A stretch of 64,000 nt of DNA from Toxonevra muliebris. Taxonomy: Eukaryota; Arthropoda; Insecta; Diptera; Pallopteridae. Made by a program: the position numbers and the translations under genes. Below, in pieces: positions 1-14,100 of the stretch (position 1 is its first letter; every line of letters starts with the position of its first letter). The DNA lies in the NCBI GenBank assembly GCA_963691655.1, contig OY829328.1:13098704-13162703 (forward strand), given 5' to 3'. The notes beneath the pieces are model-generated. The model did no database searches. It saw only the letters and a program-made list of their open reading frames with translations, and was not told the origin of the DNA.

Positions 1-3000
1 AATTTCAATGAATTTCAAAATACAAAATTAATGAATAAAAACACAAATATAAAAGAGTATCAGTTCTTTGAAAAATGTGTAATTAAAATATTTCTCATAT
101 TCATCTCACTAAATTTTTCATCGAAAAAGAAACGTTAAAACTTATAAAAAAGACAACTTAATAATTTTAAAAATATTTTAAATATGGATGTGCAAAATAA
201 AATAACATTTTCGTAACTCTCCACTTAAAACGAAATTCCACAAAACTAATAAATTTTTTTTTTTAGATTTATATACTTTTTCAGATTATAAAAAACTTGT
301 TGATTAAACAAGACGACGACGAATGAAATTAAATACAAATGGAACATACTCTACCTACTAAAAATTCTTAAAATACAATAATTAAATGGTCGGAAAAAAC
401 AAAAACTTTATATTGCGCGATTAGCTTATCTCGTTCTAACTTAGTATATAAATACAAATGTACGTTTAAATATATGAATTTACTCGTATTTATTTTAATA
501 CCTTACTATTTTTTCTTCTTATAGAATAAAGTTATAATCTACTAACTAGTGATTGTGTGGTATTGCGTTTCGGTTTTTTTGTTTTTTGTTTCTTTTTTTT
601 TGCAAACTTTATTAATTTATATATATATATATAGTGTATTATTGTATGAGCGGTTTTTTTTATTATTCATATTAATTGACTGTCATATGCACTACAGTTT
701 CATATTGTTTCCATATATACTATAGAAATACATGCGACGAATACAGACGAATAATTATTTAAAACAAAACTGCTACGTAAACTTTTGGAATAAGTAAAAA
801 ATTTTTCAATAATAAAATAAATATTAACGTGAAGGTATTTTTAATTAAACCGAAAATTTCTTGCCAGACAAATTTCACTTTTGATCTACTAAATATGAAT
901 ACTAAAGAAGAACGAAGATATATGCTGGTCCACGATTTCGCTTCTATCAACCTCTCTGATTCTCTGATTTAATAATCAAGTGAACCTTTGTGGCGTTAAG
1001 TTGTTTATGAAAAGTTGTCAGGCATTGTCCGAATGCAGCACATTTCGCTCATTTACTAAAAGACTGTCATAACTCAAAAAACGCGAGTTTGCAGAAAACA
1101 CATTTAAAGTTTTTAATTGGCTCCCACTTTGCTGAAAAAAGAAGACATCTTATAATTCTCACGCACAGAATATACAAGATATTAATATGGAATTTTTACA
1201 CAATATAAAGCGTGACATAATGAATAATTCTGCATCATCAACTCAAAAACCGTGTTTTTTGACTTATAACAGTATGTTAGTAAATCAGCGATTTGATCAT
1301 TTAAACCATTTTAACATTTCCAACATTTCAGTTGATTAGGAGAGGAAAATGGATAAGAGGAAGGACAAAAGAGGGAAAGTATCGGTGAAATAAAACAATG
1401 TTCTGAAACAAAAAAAAAAATCTTTGATTTTGTACTAAGTTTCTGCACAAGCGAAAATCTAAAAAAGTTCATTTTCTTTTTTAGTTTTCTCAATTTTTGT
1501 TTACTTTAAATGTAACTATGAAAATTGGAAAAAAAAAAACAATTCAACAAGAAGTAATTGTCAATGTTGAAAAACTCAAAGTATTCATTAGGATTGCATT
1601 AAAAATTGCACGCCAAGAAAACTAAAATTTATTAAAGAATAAAATTGTTTGGTGTTACTTTCTGTAAATTTTTCACACTTCCCGCAAAAATCGTTTATTC
1701 CCCGATTCCCTCACGCTTCTGAATTTACCGTGATTCGGGAAATTCCTGATCGAATCTGGATAGAATACAGCCACGCAAGTAATATTTCAATGATGTTTAA
1801 AGGAGTTAATACAACTAGAAATCATACCATCTCCTGACAGCTTTCTAGCTCAGTGTTGAATACGGTCCAGTTGTGTTAGTTAAACTACTGCTCACATTTA
1901 CATCTAAAATACTACAAAGTTATGCGTTTATTGCACAGACTTTATCTTGGGAAAAAAGTGAATGCATAAATAAATTGAAAAAATACATAATTTTTTTTTT
2001 CGTGATATGTCACAGTGTCACATCATTACAGAAACGGAACGACAATCTAGCAATTGATGATGACAACATGTTATCAATAGCAAAACCAACAACAACCACA
2101 AAACCAACAATACTTTTTATATTTGCCTATATGCAATGGTATAATTATTAATAAACCGCATTTACTATATGTCTGTATGTCTGCTGCAGTAATAAACTAT
2201 GCGCGGCGTCTCTCTCCTGCGTTTTTCCAATCCATTTGAACTATGCTGCCAATGTTGATATTTTTCTTTTTTGTTTTTTTTTTTGCTGTTGCTTTTGTTA
2301 TTATTTGGTATTATTATTAATAATAATAAGGCAATGCTATTTGATGTTACGGTGGCTGCAATTGTTGCTGTCTATTTACTTTGCAGTTATGTTTTGATTT
2401 ATGTATGGGCATGCTTATGTATCTGAACATATTTATTTCTCTTATATACATACATGCCACTACATAAAAACATTGCATAATTGCATTTGAATTTTCCAGT
2501 TTTTGTTTTCTGTGAATTTTGCTTGTTTTTGTTTTTTTTTTGCTTGTTCATGTTTTTATTTGTTACTGCAGCGTTTCAAATTTAAAAGTTTTCTTTGGTC
2601 TTCGAAGGACCGAAAATGACATGATCACCAGCTTAGAAAACACTGACTGATCCATTAATTCCACAAAACTTCTGCATCAACATTAGCAGCCATCTTTCAT
2701 TCATACGTTAAGCAGCGTAAGCATTTGGGTTCTCCACTCTCTAATACCCTCCCATCCAGGATTACCACCTCAAATCTTTTCCCCAAAACCAGTTTGGCAA
2801 ATATTAACAAAAAATATGTCAAAAGTACACTGAAATCGCTGGTAATCATAGCGCAGTAAAAATGATTAATTAATACAATAAAGATAGCAAAACAAAAATA
2901 AAAATAAAAACGAATACAAAAATTCTTTACACCGAAAAACGCTATAAACGAAACTGATAATTTGCTACGTTCTATAGACTGACGTCAGAGCAAATATAGA

Positions 3001-4251
3001 TACGAGTGACTGACAAGCGCACAGTCACACACACTCATATTTCTTAAATAATACAAGTACATGAATAAATGATTGAATTGTTTAAACAAAATAACAAAAA
3101 TAAAAAAAAAATTTATTTTGCTGGCGAAAAAAACAAAAAGTGTGCACAATCACTAATTTCAAGTATGAATTCAAATTATTTTACTGTGCGCTGCGACACA
3201 AAACAAAACAGATTTGCAACAAAAAATGTACATATTTCTAATGACAAATAATACCTACAATTAAAAAATAAAAGTAAAACTATTAAGTATTATTACCAAC
3301 TGTTGAAGTAATAAACTATAAGCAAGCAACAACAACAAAGTGCTTATCGCCAATCTGCTATCAGCAGCAACAAGCGCGCAAAAGAGGAAGACAGCAAAGC
3401 CAAACAAAACACACGAAAGAAACACACACACAAACACACACACAAATATTCATTGTTATCGTCCGTTGGCGCAGCTGCTAGCATTCCTGCCTTTCATGTC
3501 TTTCCTCTCTCCATACAATCCCCCACTGCTCCTCCGGAAACCCCACTGCCTTTTGCTGCTAAACTCAATTATTCACATTTCGCAATTAGCAAAAACGAAA
3601 AAATGTTCTTATTTATCAGCAGGCATGAAGTAAAAAACAAAATACCAGAAGCATCCCAGTAGGAAACCGAATGATGTTAGCTTCAAGAATTATTTCTGTT
3701 AGCAGCAAGCTTCCTCTCATACACATGAAATAACTTGCGTTTCACTTCTGCGCTAACTTCTTTTTATTTGCCCGTCCAGCATTTTTTTAAATATAAAAAT
3801 TTAACATTAAAACAAATGCCATTTGTCAATGAGTTTTTCGGTTTTTTTTTGCGATAATCGTAGCTTTTAGAAGTTTTTGCAACAACTGTTGTTCCTGCAA
3901 GTGATGTGCGGCGATTGCCGGAAAGTTCATGAATTCAAAATTGAATCATCTTGAAATTTCCTGCTAGGATCTTGTTTTTCCTCTAATCATTTATTTATTA
4001 TGGAATAATTTTATTTTAAATTTTATTTAATTTTTTTGTTGCTTTTTTTTTATTTAATTCATTATTTGTGGTGAATTGCAACAAATAGTCACTGAGTTGC
4101 GTCGTGGAAAGTGAACAATTGCTGGTTCTGTTAAATAGGGAATATAATCAAATTTAATAAAATGAGATATGTATTGCTCCTGCACTCAATTAAAAATAAC
4201 ATTTTGGTTTACAATATAAAACCAACATTAAAAAATAAAAAAATTAATATT

Positions 4252-5320
4252 AGCTGCGTTTTATTCGCCACTTGCTTCTAGTTATGTTTAACTAGCAGCG
4301 ATAATTGTATGTGAAGCAACAACAAAGAGGCAGAGACACATATAATTATAGCTGTTATGTATACTTAATAAGTTGTTTAAATACATCAAATTCTATTGTG
4401 AACTGCCAATAGTGAAAGAAGAAACATGTCAGTTTGGCAAAAAAACAAAGAAGGAAAAGTTTCAAAATGTGTGCAGGCGAAAAAAAGTTTAAATCATCGT
4501 TACATTTTCTTGTAAACTAAAAAGTAAAAACTAAAAACAATGCCCACGATTAGCAGCGATTATCGATCTTTTTTAAAATATTTCACCTCCAGCTGTTCAT
4601 TGTGAATAGAAATAGCTGCGTTTTACTCGCCACTTGATTCTAGTTATGTATAACTATCAGCGATAATTGTATACGAAAACAACAACAAAGAGGCAGAGAT
4701 AACACGTATAATAATAGTTCTTATGTATACTTAACAAGTCGTTTGGCTACATCGAATTCTAAAAAAAGAAAACAAAAAAGGAAAAGATTCGAAATTCATT
4801 TTACTTTTCTTAATCATTTGACATAGATTATCTGCTTTAAATATTTTTGATGATGGGCAATATTGAATAGTTTTTGAATGGGTTTTAACTAATTAAAGTA
4901 ACTCAGTTAATTTCGTTTAATTTAAATTTTCATATTTTAATTTAAGTTTCGCACATACTTGCTATGTAATATATTTTTTGGCCTATTGGGCTTTTGTATT
5001 ACAAATGAATGAATAAAATAAAAAATAAATGACTGCCGGTGAAAATAAGTTAATTGCATCGTTAAATATGCTTATAAAGAGTAAAAACTAAAAAACTATG
5101 CCCACGATTGATCGCAATGACTGCGATGTTTCACCTGTTGCTGAGCAGTTTCATTGTGAATAACAATATAACAAAGAAGAGACTTAACAACTTGGTCGTT
5201 TTATTCACAAATGTTAAACTAGCTGGCGAATAAAACACAGCTAATATAACAAAGAAGAGACTTAACAACTTGTTCATTTTATTCGCACATGGAATTTACA
5301 CTAGCTGGCGAATAAAACGC
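4252..5320. repeat. degenerate direct and inverted repeat block
   Basis: Two direct copies of about 145 bp lie at 4252-4396 and 4614-4758, both beginning with a 'gctgcgttttattcgcca'-like motif and sharing 'caacaacaaagaggcagaga'. A second kind of unit, 'aacaaagaagagacttaaca', is tandemly duplicated at about 5166-5240 and 5241-5320. The motif GCGTTTTATTCGCC at 4256-4269 recurs as its exact reverse complement at 5307-5320, enclosing the block. This looks like a decayed MITE or nested MITE copies. No coding capacity is visible. Confidence 0.65.
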
Positions 5321-5356
5321 AATTCAAATGTGGAATGGAAAATATAATTTTTTTTA

Positions 5357-5883
5357 GAGGACCTCGATGGTCTACTTTTACCCAAGAGGTTGCGAGTTCG
5401 TTTCCTATCTTAGTCTGGTGGTTAATTCTCATAACCTTCTTATATTCACTATCGATATGAAATGAATGAATATTATAAGCAGGGAAAATAAAATTTTCTA
5501 TTTTCATATTTTTGAGAAAGAAAAAGATAGAAATACAAAAAAATATTTGAAAATCAATGAATAATAAAGATTTTAAATCTTATTTTGCCTTTTTCCCCGC
5601 TCCCTGATTATAAGAAAGTGTACACCTCTTGGTAGGCAATGGCAAAACTACCAAGTGATGACAAATCGCCTCAACAACATTTGGAACCGGTGTTAAACTG
5701 TAAGTCCAAACATCGCGTCTGTGATCTAGTATCGGTGTGATAGATTCATGTGTCTGGATTCCCAGATTCGGTTCCCTTCTAGAGTAAGGTTTTCTTATAT
5801 AACTTTCTTTCTTTCTTTCATAACTTGGTGCTTTAGTACAATAGATCTAATAGGTCGCAGTGCTTGACTTTCGGGTTATCCCA
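5357..5883 (+). repeat. dimeric tRNA-derived SINE, copy 1
   Basis: The element starts with a tRNA-like module ('gacctcgatggtctac' near 5360, then a degenerate B box 'gagttcgtttc' near 5394). A linker containing 'cttcttatattcactatcga' follows, then a second tRNA-like module near 5715-5785 with a B-box-like 'attcggttccc', then a tail with repeated 'tttc' and 'gtcgcagtgcttgac'. The same order of blocks recurs on the minus strand at 20842-21262, which defines the family. SINEs are transcribed by Pol III from such internal A/B boxes and mobilised by LINEs; activity of this copy is unlikely. Confidence 0.7.
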
Positions 5884-7491
5884 CTCTTAAAATAATAATA
5901 ATAAAATGCAAATTTTATACGACCTAAACGTTGAATTAAGATTTGGAATAACAAATGTTGTTTTTACGAAATATATTTTTATTTGAGTAACAACTTTTTA
6001 CTTATAAATAATGTTCAAACACAAATTGGATTATATTAAATTTGTCTTTTTTTTATCAATTATATTTTGCAAACTTGAGGAGTAATAAAAAAAGCTATGG
6101 TATATTACAATTTGCATGTAGTAATATGAGTTCAACACAAAAAATATAATAAGTAATAAGAAGATTTTTAATGTGGTTTTAATAATATACATTAATATTA
6201 CAATGTAAGATGGATTTTTATCAATTTGATATTTTTAATGTAAATTCAACATAAAACATGTCAATGTGACATTATTTATGCAAACCAGGCTGTGACCAGG
6301 TAAATATGATGCACCATGTGACGGTGAGGCTATATATACACGCAATCACCAACACATTGGTATATAGAAATGTAGCACCTAACCATAAAATTAATTAGTA
6401 TATTGCAAATGGCAACCAAAGTTTATCTAAAGAAATGTGCTGGTTTCCATGGACTTTATACTATGAAAATGCGTTCAATTAATGGTAAAACACTTTCTGT
6501 TTACATGCTACATCCAAAAAGCGTAATTGTGCAATTTTTATAATTATCAAACTAATTTTTTGAGTTATTTTTCATTAATTTACCATAATGATGAGGAAGC
6601 AGCAATTGTGTCTGTATAGGTTTATTCAGAAACATGTTTAGGTGTATATGTGAGATATTAGCGTTTTTTCATAAGCGATAACAATTTCTACCTTCTGTTT
6701 TATCTGTTGCGCTTTTACTTTTCTTTTTTTTTTTTTTTTGCAGCGATTTGGCTTTTTTCGTTATCGGTTTTGCCCAAAAATGAAAGTTTGATAAAGTGTC
6801 ATTTTTATCTATTGCTTCGTTCATTCGGTTATGTCTGCTAACTACTTTAGATTTATGACGTTTGTGACTCACATCAGATTCCGTAAAAATTTATCAGCAA
6901 CATTTATGTGTGTGTTGTTGATAAACTTGAAGCTTGACGACTATTGCTACTAATATTATTATTTATGGGTTTTCGAAATTGATCCAAACCAATTTCCTAT
7001 GAAGAAAAACAAAAACAGTTTGTACAAAATATACTAAACCTTTTAATGTACTTACATTATTTGTGTGATTGAGCTAAAATGATTTAAAAGTTCACTACAC
7101 TTTTAGGTGAAATTGAAGTCAAATCAGAAAACATTTTAAGTGGTTAAAAATTATTGAAGAAATTGATAATAATTTTCTAGAAACATTTTTATAGATTAGC
7201 AAAAGTAGGTACTTATATTATGTAGATAGTAAACAAAGGAATGGTGTAATTAAAAAAAAGAAAAATATTAGTAATTCTACAAAAATGATATGAAGAAAAA
7301 ATTTTGCACGAAATAAAAAATTTATATCAATAACATGAAAATCTCACGCACCGAAACAAGCAGACATCGGAGGCCAAGTGCAATTCTATTATTTTTGTCG
7401 CTATTTCTTTTGCTAAACTGAAAACAGTAACCCCAAATTAAATGCATTGACTTAAAACAAGCTCAACTGAACAGCTCACAGCCTTCAGATA

Positions 7492-7905
7492 CAGGGTGAT
7501 TCAGTCCCGTTGGCCCTAGGTGATAGGGGAAGTCGAGACAAGAAAAAAATCGAATTAGGTTTTTTTCACCCACTTACGAGCTATAAAGGGTTAACGATTT
7601 TTGAGGCTTGCTTCAATCAATTCGCTATAAAATATAAAATTGACAACAAATAAAATAAGTTTTGTTTCATTTGGGTTTAAAATTTAAAATTTTTTACTTT
7701 AAAGACAATAAAGAAATAAACAAAAAATACTTAGCTAAAGGTTTAATACCACAGAAGTTATAAGTAAATGAGTGAAACCATAATTAAAGAAATCCATATA
7801 AAATGTCATCGAAAAATCTTTAAGCCTTTATAAGATTTTTTACTTGTTTCAACATCCCCTATCACTTTCTTTGATGTAGACCATCGGCACCGAATCACTA
7901 TGTTT
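7492..7905. mobile_element. short TIR element (MITE-like)
   Basis: The left end 'agggtgattcagtcccgttg' and, about 400 bp away, the right end (reading inward on the other strand 'atagtgattcggtgccgatg') are imperfect inverted repeats, both followed by 'gtgatagggg'. The interior is AT-rich with no open frame. It resembles a non-autonomous DNA transposon; the superfamily cannot be decided from the ends alone. Confidence 0.5.
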
Positions 7906-8131
7906 GAAAAAAACTAGTCATTAATATATAGAGAAAATTCAAAAGCTATTAAACTTATATCGCTGAATAATAGTAAATTGAGAAAGTTTCGTAAAATATA
8001 AGGCTGCGAGAATTTGTATGCCATTTAGCATTTAAATATCACTAAAAAGCTCTAAATGAAACAAACAAAAAATTATATAGTGTGGTGTTCTGTTTTATTA
8101 ATAGATTCCTTATATCCTCCTATTTTTGCAG

Positions 8132-11100
8132 ATGATCCCGGTGGTACACAAAAGCATCAACATAATCTCAGCAATATGGAAGCTGCCACAACAACTACTA
8201 CAACCACAACAGCAACAACAAAACATTATAATAAAACCAAACTGCAAAATAATCATCGTTCATTAGAGCGAGGACGTGGTGCAAATTCAACTGCAAGTTC
8301 CAGCAGCAATAGTAGTAGTATTTCATCAGTAGCAACAGCAACATATAACAAGAAACATAGTAATAACACCAACAGCAACAATGGAAATGTACAACAAACA
8401 TATCGATCAACAAGTAGTAGCGGTGTGAGTGCTGCCGATGGTGGTGGTGTTCGCGAAACAAATGTTGTTGCATCTGGTGGTGCTAAAGCGACGCAAAAAC
8501 AAACAGTAAAACAAACGAAAGCGGCAGCAGCTGCAGCTGCAAAATTGGCAGCAGCAACTGCTGCTACAATATCAAATGCTGATAATATTCTAAATTCTGA
8601 TCCACTTGCAATTAATAGTGTTGACGATATTATTCGTAATAAGCCGGCATCGTCTACCAGTAATAAAAGCAAGGATAAAATTGAACAAAAGACTGCAACG
8701 AAAACATCAAGTGCAAGTGTAAGCGCAACCATAAAAACAACAACAATTACAACAGAACCAACACCAGCCACCAATAGTACTAATAGAATCAGTAGCCATA
8801 ATACCACCAACACCACCAGCAACAGCAGCAGCAACAAGAATATCAGTGATAATAGTAGTAATAGTTTAAATAAGAATTATACATTAAGTATTAGCGATAA
8901 TAGCAACAATGAAAAAGTTGTGGTTGCCAACAATAATAAAAACAGCAACAATAATAAAAATGATGGCAACGATAGTGATAATGTGTCCACCAATGCCACC
9001 AACACAATGCCATGCACTATCACCAAAAGAGAAGCACCATCAAGCGCCGGTGAACCCGCAACTTCATCATGGAATAATTCCAGATATTTGCATAAGAAAT
9101 TTAAGCGTCTTGCAAGTACAACCGAAATGGATATTGCTGAGGGCCAAATTGCTGGCGGTATTGCTGGCAGCACAGATGGCAATAAAATGCGTAAAGTATC
9201 GATTTCATCATCGTCAGCATCGTCTATAGCCTCGCCACCCCCAACGTCAACGAATGCTGTAGCAACAACTGAGGCAACACAAAATACTGTAGACTCTAAA
9301 CAAATAGAGTCATCATCACCAACATCGGTACTGCCACTGGACCATAGCAATTTGGTAGCAGCGACACGTGGGATTCAACAACAGAATTTAAAAAGCGCCA
9401 TTATCGGAGAGTTGATGATGACAAATGGACATTTGCATCAACAGCAGCCGCAGCAGCAGCAGCAACAGCAGCAGAAACATCAGCAAAAACAACAGGATCT
9501 GCGGCATGAAACAATTACACCAACAGCAGCACCAGCAGCAAATGTAAACAGTGCCAATTATCGAGCACAACAGCACCAATCGCGCGATAAGCCACCACCA
9601 CCAAATGTCGTTAATGTCATAAGCAACAGCAGCATCCTGTGGTCAACAGCAAGCGACAATGTTGAACATAATTCAAGTGCTCATAATAATAACAATAAGA
9701 ATAATAGTAATATTAATAATAACATTAGCAATAGTGCCAGTACCGCTGTCCCAGTATCATCAACAATGACAACCGCAACAGAAGCGCTACAAAGCACCAG
9801 CAGCGGGGCTGGTGGTGCTAGCACAGCTACAACTGGTCGTCATGTTTGTCCCTATTGCAATTTGAATTGCACAAAGCCATCGGTGCTGCAAAAACATATC
9901 CGTGCTCATACAAACGAGCGACCGTATCCATGTGATATTTGCAGTATTGCATTCAAAACGAAAAGCAATTTCTATAAACATTGCAGGCAAGTGGAACGTG
10001 GATGGAAGGCTTCGTTTTGCTGATATTAATATTTTGTATGCTTTTGTTTTTTTTTCAACTACAGATCTCGCTCACACGCCGCACGTAAACGCGGCATTGA
10101 AGTTCCTGCCGATGCTGATGATGGGCTATTTGGTGGCTCTGATCAAGAGGGGGATCCTGAATTGAGCAACAGCAGCTCAGATGTGGTAAGTTGCACGCTA
10201 ATGACGATACAATGACTACAAGCAAATAAAAACATATTTGCAATATATTTTGTTTTACAGATAAGTCGTAATGCTTCGCCAATGTTTGATGATCACAGCA
10301 TATCGTCGCCTGCAGCATTGTCCAATCACCAAATATTACAACAAACTCATTTGCCGTTGGCCATGCAACAGGCAGGGCATGGAAATATTGCTGCGTCACC
10401 TTCACCATCGCCGTCGTCGATTTCCGCATCGAAAACAACGTATTTTCAACAACAACCACAGCAGCTGCCACTTGGTTCCCCGGCAGCCGGAACCTTGCCA
10501 CCTACACCCACAGTTATTAGTGGTAACGTTAATATGGTTTCAGCGGCAGCAGGCAGTTCACATACGCGTCAATCAATTGAATTCAAACCCTACAAGCCCA
10601 AATTTCACAATGCTGCGTTATACGCGTCTACAAAGGATGTTGCCTCAGCCAAACAACAACAGCATCAGCAGCTACACCAGCAACTACAACACCAATTCAC
10701 AACTCAACAACATATCGAGCAACAGAAACTATCTGGTGCGCCACATTTACAGCAGCAGCAACAACAACAAACTGCAACACATCCCACATTATCACCGAGT
10801 ACGCAAGTGAAACTGAATAATCACATCAATACGCATCAGATGCAGTTGCAAATGCAACAGCAACAACAACAGCAGCAGCAACACCATCACGTGATACCCA
10901 ACACACTACCACCAATGGCAACAGCCGCTGCTGCTGGTGTCTATTATTTGAATCAACCACCACCGCCTCCAGTAGGAGCAACATTACTGCATCCAGCTGC
11001 ACATATGCAACAACAGCAATATTATAACCCAGTAGCAATAGCAGCAGCACATCAAGCACAAGCCCTTGCCTTTCACATGCTAACAACACAACAGCAACAA

Positions 11101-14100
11101 CAATTGCACCATCAAATACAAATGCAACAACAGCATTTGCAGCAGCAACAAATGCAAATACACAATCAACAACAGCAGCAGCATCAACAACAACAACAGC
11201 AGCAGCAGCAACAACATTCCTCAGCAGCCGCACCATTGGTGAAAACAACTGTGCCAACATCATCGTCGTCATCATCTTTGTCGCATCAGCAACGTCATAG
11301 CAATTCAGCAACAACAGCAGCACCAGCAGCTAACTCGCTGCCACAACCACCACCACCACAACAACAGCAACCAACGCAATTAAATTATCTTGCAAATGCA
11401 ACAGGATCGTCTGCTGGTGGTGGCAACAGCAGCAGTACCACGATTACGACCAATAACAACATTCTTAGCAATGCAGGAATATCCAATACCAACTTGCAGC
11501 AGCACAGCAACATATCAAACACTAGTGCTGCTGTCACATCCACTGGTGCCGCTCTTTTGGTAAGTTCAAAGTTAGCCCGCTCTCTAAAAAGTATATTTAT
11601 CATAATTTCTCTTTTGCTTCCTGGTCTTCACAGAACAAAGAATACCTGCAGGAGCACATTTCAAAGCTCATATCGCAGAATGAGGCCATTGTCGAAAATA
11701 AGGAATTGCTGCTACAGAAAAAATATCCAAAAACATTGAATCGTTCACGTAGCTTTAATAATGCCAACAACAACAGCAGTAACAACAACAACAACAGCGG
11801 CAGCAGCAATCATAATTCAAATACAACAATGCCACAACTTCACAACAGCGTCAGCTCCAATAATTCAATTACGAGCATTAATCTAGTCACAACAACTGCA
11901 GTTGCTAGTGAAAGTGCTAATGCGAAGCTAGCGCAAGCAATTGTGCTCAAGCAACAACATCATCAGCAGCAACAGCAACAACATCATCAGCAGCAACAAC
12001 AACAACAACAGCAGCAGCAGCAACATCATCAGCAGCAACAACAACATCAGCAGCAGCAACAACATCAGCAGCAGCAACAACAACATCAGCAGCAGCACCA
12101 ACAACAACAGCAACACTACCAACATATGCAACACTATCACCAGTTATTGGCGCAACACCAATCACATCAACAACAACAACATCTTTTAGAAGATTTGCCG
12201 CATTTGCCACCACCGCCACCAAATGGCATCTCGAAGCATTTATCCACAGCATCAACTACAAAAGGATCGCCTACTGCGTCACAATCTTCGCCACAACAAC
12301 ATCAACAATATCGTCTGCAGCATCTCACGCCTAATCTGTTGCCATCTTCGTCACCACGTGAACAACACATACAGCATAGGGAAAATATATCTTTGGCACA
12401 GCCACCTCAAACGCAGCAAAGTGCTGCTGCAGCTGTAGCTGTTGTTGGTCCTACTCCGTCGTCTTCATCAACCTCTCAAAGCGGCAATGTTCCTTTAAAT
12501 CTGTCATCCAAATCAAAAACAAACAATGACAGCCCCTCAACATCATCAGCTGCTGCCATTGTTGCTGGCTCCTCCACGTCTTCGTCCTCCTCCTCCAGCA
12601 CACCACGTAAACGTCAATCCATCGAATCAAGTCAAATGACAATTACCGCACCCATCAGCCTAGTGGAAGCCTCAACTGCCGCCATCTCAAATGCATCAAA
12701 GTATCCACCAAACAATTCTATCATAAAAAATTTACTATTAAATGCACGTGGTCTTGCCATTCCCACAGGAGAGGGCGAAGACGCTGTCTACGTATGCCCA
12801 CTCTGTTCTATAGAGTTCCGTACCGCGGAGGATCTACAACATCATAATAGCACTTACTGCCAGGGTGCCTACAGCAGCGCACCAATTAGCCCTGTAGCAT
12901 CGCCATCGTACAAATTTTTCCGTTCAAATTCAATCTCTTTAAATTTACCCGATTTGAAGAACTCATCACTATATAAAAAAAACCCACTCTCGCTAGTGAA
13001 GCTCGCGTGGTCGCAATTGAAAACTAAGCCCAGCTCTTTAGTTTTAAATCGGCTAAATGCCTCACAAGCCGGTAACTCAAAAACATCTACAACATCGACA
13101 ACCACAAGTACCAATTCTGCCACTTCAACTGCATCGACGGCCGCCAGCACTTCCCATGCAGTGAATTCCATTCCAGCGGCAGCAGTATCCGTTACACCCG
13201 CTTCAGAAAGTGTTATACGTTTGGTTGATGCGCCGCTACCATCACCGGGACCATTGCTCGGCAAGACGCCACTGGTTGATTCTTACAACCACAGCGAATC
13301 GCATAAACCAGAGGATGGGGTAGTCATCACCAAAATGCATGAGGATCGTCAATTTGCTAGCTCTAGCTCGAATGCAACTGCTGCCGCCGACCACATGCCA
13401 TCGAAAGCGAAAAGACCAAAATACGACACTACCATCACCCCTGAAAAATTTACGCTGGCACCCGTTCCCAATGGGCTACTTGCCACAGCAAGTAAGCGAT
13501 TAATGGGCAATAATGTTAGCGGTGGCGATATTCAAATGCTGCCCACAGCATCAACCGCCAACGACTTTACAATTGTTAAAAAAGATGAACGGTTGAAGCG
13601 CTTCACCTCTTCTGGTGGTTGTATGATTCCCATCTCAGAGTGTAATGATCTCGATAAAAGTCCCAAGATGATACGTACCCCGCTGTTGTCGGGTGGTTCT
13701 TTTCAAGAAGTCTCGCCTAAGCCAAAAGATAAAGAACACCAAAATAAACGAAGCGGTACATTGTCGTTTACGAGTGCCGGACAGCTACAGTCAAAATATA
13801 GCATATCCTCTTTAGGCCTCTCAACGAATGGACCACAGCATTTTCAATTTCCACCTATTAATTCGATAACTGCATATAATCCATTGACGTTACCGCCGAT
13901 GCCAACTGGTAGTTCTGGTGATAAAATCATACCATATGTTCCTGGCATACCAGGTCCAAATAGCTTACAGCCACAACTGCCTCCACCACCGCAGCACTTG
14001 CAATTACAACAAACAGCAGCGCCGCCGCAAACATCGCTTGGTCGTACTATGAGTCCAAATAGAAAGAAAACGCCTAGCCCCATGATGCTAGGAAACAGCA

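Larger units (their letters stand above)
1..8131. other. non-coding: 5' flank/intron of schnurri
   Basis: No convincing coding exon was found here. The first visible schnurri exon starts with a splice acceptor at 8130-8131, so this stretch is probably a large first intron or upstream region, and the initiator exon lies here unrecognised or to the left of the window. It is very AT-rich with poly-A/T runs. It holds repeat blocks at about 4252-5320, a tRNA-derived SINE at about 5357-5883 and a TIR element at about 7492-7905, each listed separately. Open frames here are short and show no protein family signature. Confidence 0.6.

Noticed and set aside
8056..8131. Start of Schnurri at the ATG at 8056
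   Set aside because: The sequence before 8132 is typical intron (Tyr-rich tract then 'tttttgcag'), and the conserved-looking exon begins at 8132 in phase; the extra residues are probably intronic.
8253..8837. Long Leu/Val-rich frame on the minus strand of shn
   Set aside because: It is the antisense of Ser/Thr/Asn/Gln-rich shn codons; such low-complexity repeats create open antisense frames without selection.
11928..12255. Leu-, Ser/Asn- or Val/Ala-rich frames over the CAG tract
   Set aside because: These are alternative-frame readings of the CAA/CAG/CAT repeat; no start context, domain or splice support.
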